Positions 1-6,061 are shown, counted from the first letter of the stretch. The stretch is DNA of 11,403 nucleotides from Thermoplasmata archaeon (GCA_030037035.1 JASHSA010000004.1:1-11403); one strand, 5' to 3'. The notes: generated by a model from the letters alone, not told the origin. Numbers and translations: made by a program.

Positions 1-1324
1 GCACGGAGACGTCGTAGACGTCGTACGGGCCGTCGTGCTCCTCGACGACCTCCACGACCTCGTCGGGCACGATCCAGCGGAGGAGCTCGGCCTGACCGCG
101 GGCGGCACGGGCTTCCGGGAGGGCGAAGGCCTCCTCGGCGGGCGACGCGAGGAAGCTTGAGGAGGTAGCGACGCCGATCGTCTCGTGGCTGCCGAGATCG
201 TACGGGAGCCCGATCCCGTCGGCGAGCTCGCCGGGGCCTGCGTGGTGCCCGCGGTAGAGGCGGTCGAGCGCGGTCGACGCGTCCGGGGCGAGTTCGGTCG
301 TGGGGTAGGTCGGCCGCTCGGCTTCGACGAAGGCGCGGAGGGAGGCGACCTTGGGGTGGGGAGAGTCGAGAGCGTCGTGCAGGCGAGCGAGCTGGGGGAG
401 CCCTTGTACGCGGACGCGGTACTGCGTCGCGCCGTTCACGGTGCGTCGACCGAGGGCGGCCGGGATCGCGTAGCGGGTCAGCGCATACGCAAGCTCGGTC
501 TGGAGCTGCTCGCTCGCCGTGCTGAACTCCACCTCCCCGCGCGAGAGCTCCCCGTGCCCGAGGTAGTACCCTCGAAGGAAGGCGCCCAGGCAGGCGTTGT
601 CCGAGGCGAGCACGCTCGAGGGGATCCGCCGGTCGGCGGGGACGCTACCGGTCCCCAACGCCGAGAGCAGACGGACGAGCAGGACGCTGTGGACGAGGAC
701 GCGGGGCGTCCTCTCCGCCGCCCGCTCCGCCCGAGCCGAGAGTCCGAAAACGCTCCCCACGAGCTCGGCGAACCGCCGGAGCAGGGCTTCCTCCGAGCTC
801 GCGAAGACGACCGTCTTCCGACCGCGTGCGTACCCCTTCGCGACGAACAGTCCGAGGAACTCCGCGAGATCCGGAGTCATGCGCGCGGGAGCGCGCATCG
901 GTGTCGCGCGAGGGCGACACGGAGGGAGGGTCACCTCGATCGCCGCCGGTCCCAGGGGGGCGGGGACCCTCCGGACCGAGGCGACGTAATCGCCGGGCTT
1001 CAGCTCCCGCGCCGGCGCCTCCGACAGGCTCCCGTCCGGCCGGACCGTGAAGAGCCGGTGGACCGGCGTGACGCGGACCTGCCGACCGCTCCGCGTGCGG
1101 ACGCGGACGAGGCGGTCGCTCTTGCCGCGGTAGAGCGTGTCGGTGCTGCTCCGCACGATGCGGCTGCCGGAGAGCGAGTAGAGACCGAGCGGTCGGCCGA
1201 GCCGAACCCACTCGTCGTTCCCGTCGACGGTGACGGTGCCCTGGGCGCGCGCGCGCTCGTAGAGGTCGGCGATGCGGGCGACCGAGCCGTCGGCCAGCAG
1301 CACGGGGGTCTCCGGCCCGGTGCA
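1..1324 (-). mobile_element. Intein in the AtpA P-loop with a degenerate LAGLIDADG domain (C-terminus outside window)
   Basis: Self-splicing protein element within subunit A. Seen directly: Cys1 (AtpA residue 237, codon 1322-1324) and block A beginning CTGPETPVLLADGS; block B TPVH followed by RLFTV; a two-motif LAGLIDADG region; and the start of block F (DVYDVSV) at the left edge. At least 441 intein residues are visible. Block G (His-Asn) and the +1 extein residue are not. The insertion point, between Lys and Thr of GPFGSGKT, is to my recollection the archaeal VMA-b site used in Thermoplasma and Pyrococcus. LAGLIDADG motif 1 reads LGLFVAKGY, with Lys399 of the precursor where Glu or Asp is expected. 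Motif 2 reads LRGYYLGHG, with His493 for the Asp. Homing activity is therefore probably lost. Splicing must persist if the ATPase is essential. Confidence 0.93.
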
Positions 1325-2032
1325 CTTCCCGCTCCCGAACGGCCCGGGGATGCAGGCGGTGCCGCCCTTCGCGATCGGGAAGAAGGAGTCGATGACGCGC
1401 TGGCCGGTGACGAGCGGGATGTCCGGAGCGAGCTTCTGCTCGACCGGGCGGGGGACGCGGACGACCCAGCGGTGCGCGAGGAACAGCGGCACGGTCGCGG
1501 TGCCGGTCGTCACCGCGCCGATCGGGTCGCGGATCGTGTAGGTGCCGCTGGCGAGTTCCTTCAGCGTGCCCCGGACGCCGGGCGGCACGAGGACCTTGTG
1601 GAGGATGAGGCTCGTCTCCTGGACGGTCCCCAGGATCGTGCCGGCGGCGACCTCGTCGCCGGCCTTGGCGATCGCCTTGAACTCCCAGCGCTTCTTCTCG
1701 TCGAGCGGCGGCGCGACGGTCCCTCGCGTGATGAAGTCGCCGACGCCCTTCTGGATGACGTCGAGCGGCCGCTGCACCCCGTCGTAGATCGAGGTCAGGA
1801 GCCCCGGCCCCAGCTCGACGCTCAGCGCGGCACCGGTGTTCTCGACCGGGTCCCCCGGACGCAGACCGGTGGTGTCCTCGTAGACCTGCACGGTCGCCGT
1901 CCCGCCGATCAGGCGGATGATCTCGCCGACGAGACCGAGCGTGCCGACGCGCACGACGTCGTACATCCGGGCCTCCTCGAGGCCCTCGGTGATCACCACC
2001 GGTCCGGAGACCCGCGCGACGACCCCTGCCAC
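1..2032 (-). CDS. atpA: A-type ATP synthase catalytic subunit A, intein-interrupted, partial (3' end outside window)
   Basis: Catalytic nucleotide-binding subunit of the archaeal membrane A1Ao ATP synthase, which couples ion flow to ATP synthesis. The first 236 residues are ordinary subunit A: an N-terminal beta-barrel (GPVVITEGL, about 10-18), then the bulge region, then the P-loop GPFGSGK ending at Lys236. The next codon is Cys237, which opens an intein instead of the expected Thr of GKT. The frame stays open to the left edge, so the C-terminal extein, holding the rest of the ATPase domain, lies outside the window. The GTG start at 2032 follows a strong GGAGGA ribosome site that overlaps the atpF stop, with a five-base gap, so translation is probably coupled to atpF. 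Family assignment is firm. That the C-extein follows is inferred from the uninterrupted frame. Confidence 0.95.
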   Translation of the reverse strand, partial: MAGVVARVSGPVVITEGLEEARMYDVVRVGTLGLVGEIIRLIGGTATVQVYEDTTGLRPGDPVENTGAALSVELGPGLLTSIYDGVQRPLDVIQKGVGDFITRGTVAPPLDEKKRWEFKAIAKAGDEVAAGTILGTVQETSLILHKVLVPPGVRGTLKELASGTYTIRDPIGAVTTGTATVPLFLAHRWVVRVPRPVEQKLAPDIPLVTGQRVIDSFFPIAKGGTACIPGPFGSGKCTGPETPVLLADGSVARIADLYERARAQGTVTVDGNDEWVRLGRPLGLYSLSGSRIVRSSTDTLYRGKSDRLVRVRTRSGRQVRVTPVHRLFTVRPDGSLSEAPARELKPGDYVASVRRVPAPLGPAAIEVTLPPCRPRATPMRAPARMTPDLAEFLGLFVAKGYARGRKTVVFASSEEALLRRFAELVGSVFGLSARAERAAERTPRVLVHSVLLVRLLSALGTGSVPADRRIPSSVLASDNACLGAFLRGYYLGHGELSRGEVEFSTASEQLQTELAYALTRYAIPAALGRRTVNGATQYRVRVQGLPQLARLHDALDSPHPKVASLRAFVEAERPTYPTTELAPDASTALDRLYRGHHAGPGELADGIGLPYDLGSHETIGVATSSSFLASPAEEAFALPEARAARGQAELLRWIVPDEVVEVVEEHDGPYDVYDVSV

Positions 2033-2037
2033 GACGC

Positions 2038-2043
2038 TCCTCC
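2038..2043 (-). promoter_or_regulatory. Ribosome binding site of atpA
   Basis: GGAGGA on the minus strand shares its first G with the TAG stop of atpF and sits five bases before the GTG at 2032. It settles the atpA start and suggests that ribosomes finishing atpF reinitiate on atpA. Confidence 0.8.
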
Positions 2044-2381
2044 TAGCTCGCGGGGGCGAGCGTGACCCCGAGCACCCGCTTCGCGAGGACGCTGATGCTC
2101 TCGACCTCGTACTCCCCGCTCGGCGTCGGGACGAAGACGACGAGCGGCCTCAACGAGGCGTCGGCATAGGCCCGCTGCATCTCCGAAAGGCGCGGCCGGA
2201 TCGCCTGGCTCGCGATGAGGAGGCTGAACTGCTCGTTCGCCATCGCCTTCTGGAACTCGGCGACGCTCGTCTCCGGAGTGACCTCGACGACGTCCTTGAG
2301 CCCGATCAGACGGAAGCCGATCGCGAGCTCGCGCTCGCCGAGAACGACCGTTCTACCGGGGAGCGCGGACGTCTCGGGCAC
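2043..2381 (-). CDS. atpF: A-type ATP synthase subunit F
   Basis: Small central-stalk subunit of the A1 sector, which binds subunit D and is thought to regulate coupling. The 112-residue length is normal for the family. The N-terminal strand RTVVLGERELAIGFRLIGL (about 9-27) matches the family opening, in which a strand is followed by a GFRLAG-like helix. The family pattern of a central LLIAS strand and a later VVFVPTPSGEY segment is also present. The GTG at 2381 is chosen because a TATA-like box lies about 28 bases upstream, which implies a nearly leaderless mRNA. It is followed by atpA after ten bases. The gene just upstream is an SRPBCC protein, not subunit C, so the usual longer ATPase operon is split or rearranged here. 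Confidence 0.9.
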   Translation of the reverse strand: MPETSALPGRTVVLGERELAIGFRLIGLKDVVEVTPETSVAEFQKAMANEQFSLLIASQAIRPRLSEMQRAYADASLRPLVVFVPTPSGEYEVESISVLAKRVLGVTLAPAS

Positions 2382-2404
2382 GGCTCTGCCGGCGGGGTTC
2401 CACT

Positions 2405-2413
2405 CTATTTAAG
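2405..2413 (-). promoter_or_regulatory. TATA-like box of the atpF-atpA transcript
   Basis: The minus strand reads CTTAAATAG, an AT-rich island in GC-rich DNA between the SRPBCC gene stop (2453) and the atpF start (2381). Its centre is about 28 bases before the GTG, so initiation some 25 bases downstream of the box would give a leader of only a few bases, typical of archaeal leaderless transcripts. This fits because no ribosome site is seen ahead of atpF. Confidence 0.7.
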
Positions 2414-2452
2414 GGCTCCTCGGGCCGGAGCGCGCCGGCACGCCGTCGCGGG

Positions 2453-2953
2453 CTAGGCGCGCCGCCGACGACGGCGTCGCACGGGCGCGCCACCGAGCTC
2501 CTCGGCCATCACCCGGGAGAGGCGTCGCCAGGTCGCCGCGTCCTCGCGGGCGACGGCCTGAGCGCGCCGGGCGAGCTCCTTCGGGGCGAGGGAACGCGGG
2601 GACGGCTCGACCTGGAGGCCGACGAACTCGAGCGACGAGGCGCCGGGACCGAGCGGGGTGATCCGGTAGAGGAACTGCGAGTGTCGGGTCGGACCGGCAA
2701 GGTGCGTGTTCGTCCAGGCGCGTTCCCCGGGACGGAGGCGCACGAGACGCGTCTTCGTCACGGTGCGGCCGTCCCGCCGGACGCGGTCGGTCAGCAGGAT
2801 CGTCCCGTCGGCGACGTGCTCGATCCGTCTCCGCCCGTCCTGGCCCATCCGGGCCGGGTCGTCCGGGGCGTAGTCGGTCGCCCACCGGTAGGCGGCGTCG
2901 GCGGACGCCGGCAGGCGCACCCGGAACCGGTAGTCGAAGGAGATCCGCGGCAT
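2453..2953 (-). CDS. SRPBCC (START/Bet v1-like) family protein
   Basis: A 166-residue soluble protein with the look of the polyketide cyclase/SRPBCC fold, in which a helix-grip cavity binds hydrophobic ligands. The N-terminus (ISFDYRFRVRLPASADAAYRWATDY) is the usual first strand followed by the helix that opens the cavity. Alternating strands follow (GTILLTDRVRR, TKTRLVRLRP, HSQFLYRITPLG, SSLEFVGLQVE), then a long C-terminal helix (about 122-155) and an Arg-rich tail. The ligand cannot be predicted. It starts 18 bases after the ferredoxin stop with a GAGG two bases before the ATG, so it is probably cotranscribed with the ferredoxin. A redox-linked lipid or aromatic ligand role would be speculation. 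The fold call is moderately firm. Confidence 0.75.
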   Translation of the reverse strand: MPRISFDYRFRVRLPASADAAYRWATDYAPDDPARMGQDGRRRIEHVADGTILLTDRVRRDGRTVTKTRLVRLRPGERAWTNTHLAGPTRHSQFLYRITPLGPGASSLEFVGLQVEPSPRSLAPKELARRAQAVAREDAATWRRLSRVMAEELGGAPVRRRRRRRA

Positions 2954-2971
2954 CGCCTCGAGAGGGCCGAC

Positions 2972-3250
2972 CTACTTGTACGTCGAGCGGTGGACGTGCT
3001 GCTCGTCGTCGGTGATGAGGATGCACTCCCCCTCGCACTCGAACAGGCACGCCTCGCAGACGATGCACTCCGGGCCGTGGATCGCGAGCGACTTCTCCGC
3101 GCGGAACTGGAACTTGGCGGCGACGGCGGGGTCGTCGACGACGTCCGGGACCTCGGTCCGCGGTCGGAGCTCGAAGACGTTCGTCGGGCAGACGTCGCGG
3201 CAGTGCGAGCAGCCCGTGCACTTCGCGATGTCGATGTCGACCTGGACCAT
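2972..3250 (-). CDS. Ferredoxin with two 4Fe-4S cluster motifs
   Basis: A 92-residue low-potential electron carrier, cytoplasmic as no signal or membrane segment is seen. The first cluster motif is complete: Cys11, 14, 17 and 21 followed by Pro22 (CTGCSHCRDVCP). The second has Cys62, 65, 68 and 72, but Glu73 replaces the usual Pro, and an extra Cys76 lies close by. About 40 residues separate the motifs, longer than in clostridial 2[4Fe-4S] ferredoxins. The ATG at 3250 gives the natural MVQVDIDIAKC opening. A GTG at 3274 would add eight residues with no family resemblance. It leads a probable two-gene transcript with the SRPBCC gene. Redox partners are not evident nearby. Confidence 0.88.
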   Translation of the reverse strand: MVQVDIDIAKCTGCSHCRDVCPTNVFELRPRTEVPDVVDDPAVAAKFQFRAEKSLAIHGPECIVCEACLFECEGECILITDDEQHVHRSTYK

Positions 3251-3279
3251 GGCCGCGCAGGGTCCTCGAGGCACGGCGG

Positions 3280-3286
3280 TTCATAG
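3280..3286 (-). promoter_or_regulatory. Possible weak TATA-like box of the ferredoxin gene
   Basis: CTATGAA on the minus strand is the least GC-rich stretch upstream of the ferredoxin. Its centre is about 33 bases before the ATG at 3250, giving a short leader if initiation lies about 26 bases downstream. The match to an archaeal TATA box is poor, so this is tentative. Confidence 0.3.
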
Positions 3287-3301
3287 CGGTAGCAGTTCAC
3301 C

Positions 3302-3327
3302 GGTTCGGCCCGGGAGGTCCCCGAACC
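3302..3327. repeat. Inverted repeat upstream of the ferredoxin gene
   Basis: GGTTCGG (3302-3308) and CCGAACC (3321-3327) form a perfect 7-base inverted repeat around a 12-base centre. It sits about 15 bases upstream of the possible ferredoxin TATA box, in the divergent intergenic region, where a regulator could bind. The rest of 3251-3495 shows no gene or RNA that I recognise. A seven-base repeat can arise by chance in such GC-rich DNA. Confidence 0.35.
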
Positions 3328-3458
3328 CGCAAGGCCGGCCACGAAAGCGATGCCCGCGGCCCGACCCTCCCTGCGCGGCGCGCCGCGCCGGCCCCTCGGT
3401 CGGCGGCGGGCCGTCGCAACACCCCTTCGCCGGCCCGTGGCCGCCCCTCCCCGGCGGG

Positions 3459-3464
3459 CTATAC
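3459..3464 (+). promoter_or_regulatory. Possible TATA-like box of the DUF72 gene
   Basis: CTATAC is the only TATA-like string upstream of the DUF72 gene. Its centre is about 34 bases before the ATG at 3496 but only 16 bases before the ATG at 3478, so if it is the promoter it supports the downstream start with a short leader. The flanks are GC-rich and the match is weak. Confidence 0.35.
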
Positions 3465-3495
3465 GGCCCCGGACCGCATGGGCTCCCGAGGCGGG

Positions 3496-4281
3496 ATGGC
3501 GTCGCTCCTGCTCGGCACCAGCGGCTGGGACTACCCGGAATGGGTCGGGCCGGTCTACCCCGCGCGCGGCGTCGCCGACAAGCTCCGGTTCTTCGCGAGC
3601 GTCTTCCCGGCCGTTGAGGTCAACTCGACGTTCTACCGGCTCCCGGCCCCGTCCGTCGCGGCGTCGTGGGCGCGCCGCACCCCGGCACGCTTCCGCTTCG
3701 CCGCGAAGTTCCCGAGGACGATCACGCACGAGCTGAGGCTCGAGCGGACCGACGAGGAGCTCGCGCGCTTCCTCGCGGTGCTCGCGCCGCTGCGCGAGGC
3801 CGGCAAGTTCCTGGCGGCGCTCTTGCAGCTGCCGCCGTACCTCCCCTTCGACCCGGGGACCGTCCGAGCGTTCTACGAGACGCTGCCGAGGGACCTTCCG
3901 GTCGCGGTCGAGTTCCGCGAACGCTCCTGGCTCGTGCCGGCGTCGTACGCGCTCCTGCGGGAGTTCGGCCTCGCGAACGTCGTCGTCGACGGGCCGCACC
4001 TGCCGATCGCCTCCGAGGTCACCGCGTCGTTCGCCTACGTCCGCTGGCACGGTCACGGCAGCCCGGTCTGGTACGACTACACCTACTCGGCCGGCGAGCT
4101 CGCGGCGTGGGTCCCCCGGATCCGCGAGCTCGCCTCCCGCGCCGACGCGGTCTACGGCTTCTTCAACAACCACTTCCGCGGGGACGCCGCGGTGAACTGC
4201 CGGTCGCTCGCCGAGGAGCTCGGGGTTCCGCCGCCGTCCTCCCCGCGGCGTACGCTGGACGACCTCGGGCGCGTGCCCTAG
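3496..4281 (+). CDS. DUF72 (YecE-like) family protein
   Basis: A 261-residue protein of the DUF72/YecE family, which adopts a TIM-barrel-like fold; its biochemical role is not established. Seen: the family opening GTSGWDYPEW at residues 7-16, the EVNSTFYRLP motif at about 41-50, a Phe/Lys-rich KFPRTITHE stretch near 74-82, VAVEFRERSW and VVDGPHLP further on, YVRWHGHG near 179-186, and the C-terminal FFNNHFRGDAAVN at 222-234. Length and motif order are normal, so the gene looks intact. The ATG at 3496 is preferred because it puts the first motif near the N-terminus as in relatives. An in-frame ATG at 3478 would add six residues. It converges on the OsmC-like gene with only 12 bases between the stops. 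Confidence 0.9.
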   Translation: MASLLLGTSGWDYPEWVGPVYPARGVADKLRFFASVFPAVEVNSTFYRLPAPSVAASWARRTPARFRFAAKFPRTITHELRLERTDEELARFLAVLAPLREAGKFLAALLQLPPYLPFDPGTVRAFYETLPRDLPVAVEFRERSWLVPASYALLREFGLANVVVDGPHLPIASEVTASFAYVRWHGHGSPVWYDYTYSAGELAAWVPRIRELASRADAVYGFFNNHFRGDAAVNCRSLAEELGVPPPSSPRRTLDDLGRVP

Positions 4282-4293
4282 CGGGCGACGCGC

Positions 4294-4782
4294 TCACGCC
4301 GGGCGGGCCGGCGGCTCCTCGAGCTCGATGCTCGGCTCGCAGGCGACCGGGAAGTTGACCGAGCTCGCGACGAAGCACTTGCGGTGCGCCTCCTCGTGCA
4401 GACGTCGGGCGACCTCGGGCGAGCCCGAGCTCACGACGACCCGGGGCCGGAGCGTGGCCGAGGTGAACCGGCCGGTCCCGTCCGGCGCGAGCTCGAGCGT
4501 CCCGTCGGCGTCGTCCGTGTAGGCGACGACGACGACCCCTGCCTCCGAGCAGAGGTGCAGGTACCACAGCATGTGGCAGGACGAGAGCGCGGCGACCACG
4601 AGCTCGTCCGGGTTGTGTCGGCTCGGGTCGCTCCGGGGGCTCAGGCCGGAGGTCGCCAGGATCGGCGGCTTCCCCTCGACCTCGATCGCATGGTCACGGC
4701 TGTAGCCGCGGTACTCCCGCGTCCCGTCGCCGAGGTTCCCGGTCCAGCGGACCGTCACGCGGTAGCGGTGGGCGGACGGCAC
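4294..4782 (-). CDS. OsmC/Ohr family protein
   Basis: A 162-residue protein of the OsmC/Ohr family, cytosolic thiol-dependent peroxidases acting on organic hydroperoxides. The two family cysteines are present: Cys69 in NPDELVVAALSSCHMLWYLH and Cys136 in AHRKCFVASSVNFPV. Two further cysteines (78 and 148) are extra. The N-terminus (RYRVTVRWTGNLGDGT) and the RSDPSRHNPDELV segment resemble the YhfA/OsmC branch more than classic Ohr, so the exact substrate is uncertain. The GTG at 4782 is favoured because a TATA-like box lies about 25 bases upstream, which suggests a leaderless mRNA, and because family similarity begins there. The frame is open much further upstream, but that part runs antisense to the RadA-like gene and is Arg/Pro-rich without homology. 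Confidence 0.88.
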   Translation of the reverse strand: MPSAHRYRVTVRWTGNLGDGTREYRGYSRDHAIEVEGKPPILATSGLSPRSDPSRHNPDELVVAALSSCHMLWYLHLCSEAGVVVVAYTDDADGTLELAPDGTGRFTSATLRPRVVVSSGSPEVARRLHEEAHRKCFVASSVNFPVACEPSIELEEPPARPA

Positions 4783-4802
4783 GGCCGGGCGTGGGGACGT
4801 GG

Positions 4803-4811
4803 GAGATAAGC
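4803..4811 (-). promoter_or_regulatory. TATA-like box of the OsmC-like gene
   Basis: GCTTATCTC on the minus strand is centred about 25 bases before the GTG at 4782, the distance expected between a TATA box and a leaderless start. It is an AT-rich patch in otherwise GC-rich intergenic DNA, similar in character to the box before atpF. Confidence 0.45.
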
Positions 4812-4853
4812 GTGCCGCGCGGCGGGGCGACGGGCGCGCTCGCCCCGGCCACG

Positions 4854-4880
4854 CCCGAGGGGGAACAGTCCGTTCTCGGG
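4854..4880. repeat. Imperfect inverted repeat upstream of the RadA-like/polymerase cassette
   Basis: CCCGAG (4854-4859) pairs with CTCGGG (4875-4880), and inside them GAAC (4863-4866) pairs with GTTC (4872-4875) around five bases, so the two arms share a partial dyad with a bulge. It lies about 27 bases upstream of the candidate TATA box for the cassette and could be an operator. No protein is known to bind it and the repeat could be chance. Confidence 0.35.
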
Positions 4881-4906
4881 TCTGTTTCAACGTCCCCCGC
4901 GCGGCC

Positions 4907-4915
4907 GCTTTAGAG
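4907..4915 (+). promoter_or_regulatory. Candidate TATA-like box of the left cassette
   Basis: GCTTTAGAG, centred about 40 bases before the ATG at 4951, is the best AT-rich element in the OsmC/RadA-like divergent gap (4783-4950). Initiation about 26 bases downstream would leave a leader near 14 bases, containing a weak GCGAGG-like ribosome site. Confidence 0.4.
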
Positions 4916-4950
4916 CCTCCCGGCCGCATACGGCCGGCGAGGTCGCGCGC

Positions 4951-5853
4951 ATGCCCCCCTCGCTCTCCGTCGAGCCGGCGCTCGTCGAGGACGTCTTCGA
5001 GCCGCTCGGACCGGACGAGCGGACGGAGCCGTTCGTTCCGTCCGGTCCGCGCGACCGGGCCCCTCCCTCCCCGCCGGCCCCGGCGACGCTCGCCCCGGCC
5101 GCGCGCTCCCGCCGGAGCGCCTCCGCGCGCGCGCTCCTCCCGTCCGCGCCGACGCTGTTCCCCTGGCTCGCCCGGCGGTTCTCCCCGGGGGAGCTGACGG
5201 TCTGGGCCGGCCCGCCCTCGGCCGTCGAGCCGCTCCTCGAGCTCCTCTACGTCGGGAGCGCGCAGGTCCGCGGCAACGTCTCGCTCCTCGAGGGGGCGAA
5301 CCGGTTCCACCCGTACCGCCTCGGCGAGCTCGGCCGGGCGTTCGGCGTCGACGCGACCGAGACCGTGCGCCGGATCCGCCTCGCGCGGGCGTTCACCGCC
5401 TACCAGATGGTCGCGCTCGTCGAGCGGTGGTTGCGCGAGGTCCGCCGGCACCCGCCGACGCTCCTGGTCGGCCACGACCTTCCGGCGCTGTTCACGGACG
5501 ACGAGATCCCGCCGGAGGAGCAGGCCGGCCTCCTGCGCCGGATCGCCCGCGACCTCGCCGCGCTCCTGCGCCGGGCCGAGCGGCCGCTCCTGCTGACGCT
5601 CGGGCCGGACGGGGCGTCGCGGTTCCCCGGCCTCGTCGACGAGGGGCCGCGGTGGTTCGACTACGTCACGCTGGAGCGGGGACCGTCGTCGCTCCGCCTC
5701 CGGGCGATGCGCGAGGACGCCCGTCTTACGCTCGTCGCGCGCGAGGCCGGCCAGCTCGGGATGGAACGGTTCGGCGGAGGCCCGTCCGCCGGGGAGGTGG
5801 CCGCATGGGACGCACCGCCCCGACGTACCGCCAGGCGCTCGAGGAGCGCCTGA
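4951..5853 (+). CDS. RadA/RadB-like RecA-superfamily protein lacking a Walker A motif (left copy)
   Basis: A 300-residue protein. Residues 1-75 are Pro/Ala/Arg-rich and look disordered. From about 80 it resembles the RadA core. The region 110-160 (LLEGANRFHPYRLGELGRAFGVD, then IRLARAFTAYQMVALVERW) lines up with the RadA segment containing the catalytic Glu and the VARAFNSNHQMLLVE helix. LLVGHDLPALF (171-181) sits where Walker B is expected, followed by a helix like that after RadA Walker B. The P-loop position reads AGPPSAVEPLL (86-96) with no GK[ST], and Walker B is also altered, so ATP hydrolysis is doubtful and a structural or adaptor role is likely. First gene of the cassette; its 3' end overlaps the small gene by 49 bases. 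The superfamily call rests on motif comparison by eye. The function is not established. Confidence 0.72.
   Translation: MPPSLSVEPALVEDVFEPLGPDERTEPFVPSGPRDRAPPSPPAPATLAPAARSRRSASARALLPSAPTLFPWLARRFSPGELTVWAGPPSAVEPLLELLYVGSAQVRGNVSLLEGANRFHPYRLGELGRAFGVDATETVRRIRLARAFTAYQMVALVERWLREVRRHPPTLLVGHDLPALFTDDEIPPEEQAGLLRRIARDLAALLRRAERPLLLTLGPDGASRFPGLVDEGPRWFDYVTLERGPSSLRLRAMREDARLTLVAREAGQLGMERFGGGPSAGEVAAWDAPPRRTARRSRSA
5793..5799 (+). promoter_or_regulatory. Ribosome binding site inside the RadA-like gene (left copy)
   Basis: GGAGGTG, a full match to the usual archaeal anti-Shine-Dalgarno sequence, lies five bases before the ATG at 5805. It fixes the start of the small gene even though it lies within the upstream coding sequence. 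The same site and spacing occur in the right copy. Confidence 0.85.
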
Positions 5854-6059
5854 AGCGCTGGGACGCGTTCGCGCGGCTCCTGACGAGCCCCGAGGACCGC
5901 GCGGCGTTCGAGCTGGTCCGCACCGGCGCGCGCCGCTACGTCGCCCAGGCGACGTACGTCGGGAGCCCGGACCTCCTCGAGGCGATCCTGCTCTCCGTCC
6001 TCACCGACCTTGCCGGGCGGGTACGGGCCGAGCCGTCCGAGCGGAGCGGCCGCCGCTGA
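5805..6059 (+). CDS. Conserved 84-residue protein of unknown function (left copy)
   Basis: I do not recognise this family. It is a small, charged, probably all-helical soluble protein: a first helix around residues 8-27 (YRQALEERLKRWDAFARLL), a second around 29-48 (PEDRAAFELVRTGARRYVAQ), then GSPDLLEAILLSVLTDLAGRV (53-73), which could be an amphipathic interaction helix, and a short Arg-rich tail. It has no cysteines or obvious catalytic motif. That it is a real gene is supported by the strong ribosome site, the fixed position between RadA-like and polymerase genes, and 67 of 73 identical residues with the right copy, while synonymous sites differ. An accessory subunit bridging the two neighbours is a plausible inference. 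Confidence 0.82.
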   Translation: MGRTAPTYRQALEERLKRWDAFARLLTSPEDRAAFELVRTGARRYVAQATYVGSPDLLEAILLSVLTDLAGRVRAEPSERSGRR

Positions 6060-6061
6060 CC

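Noticed and set aside
185..2065. Long plus-strand open frame of 626 codons
   Set aside because: It lies opposite atpF, atpA and the intein, has the Arg/Asp/Glu/Ala-biased make-up of an antisense frame, and shows no recognisable domain. GC-rich genes lack the codons that would give antisense stops.
3285..3477. Possible structured RNA in the divergent intergenic region
   Set aside because: Apart from the 7-base dyad, the GC-rich stretch gives no tRNA arms or known RNA motifs that I can recognise. Self-complementarity is expected at this base composition.
2791..4173. Minus-strand open frame of 460 codons opposite DUF72 and across the ferredoxin region
   Set aside because: It overlaps three better-supported genes, is charged and low in complexity, and matches no family.
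4863..4875. GAAC-N5-GTTC as a LexA/DinR-type SOS box
   Set aside because: The Gram-positive LexA box has four bases between the half-sites, and archaea are not known to use LexA. Only the general dyad is kept as an observation.
4783..5475. N-terminal extension of the OsmC-like protein to about 393 residues
   Set aside because: The extension is antisense to the RadA-like gene, lacks homology, and would ignore the TATA-like box placed for the GTG at 4782.
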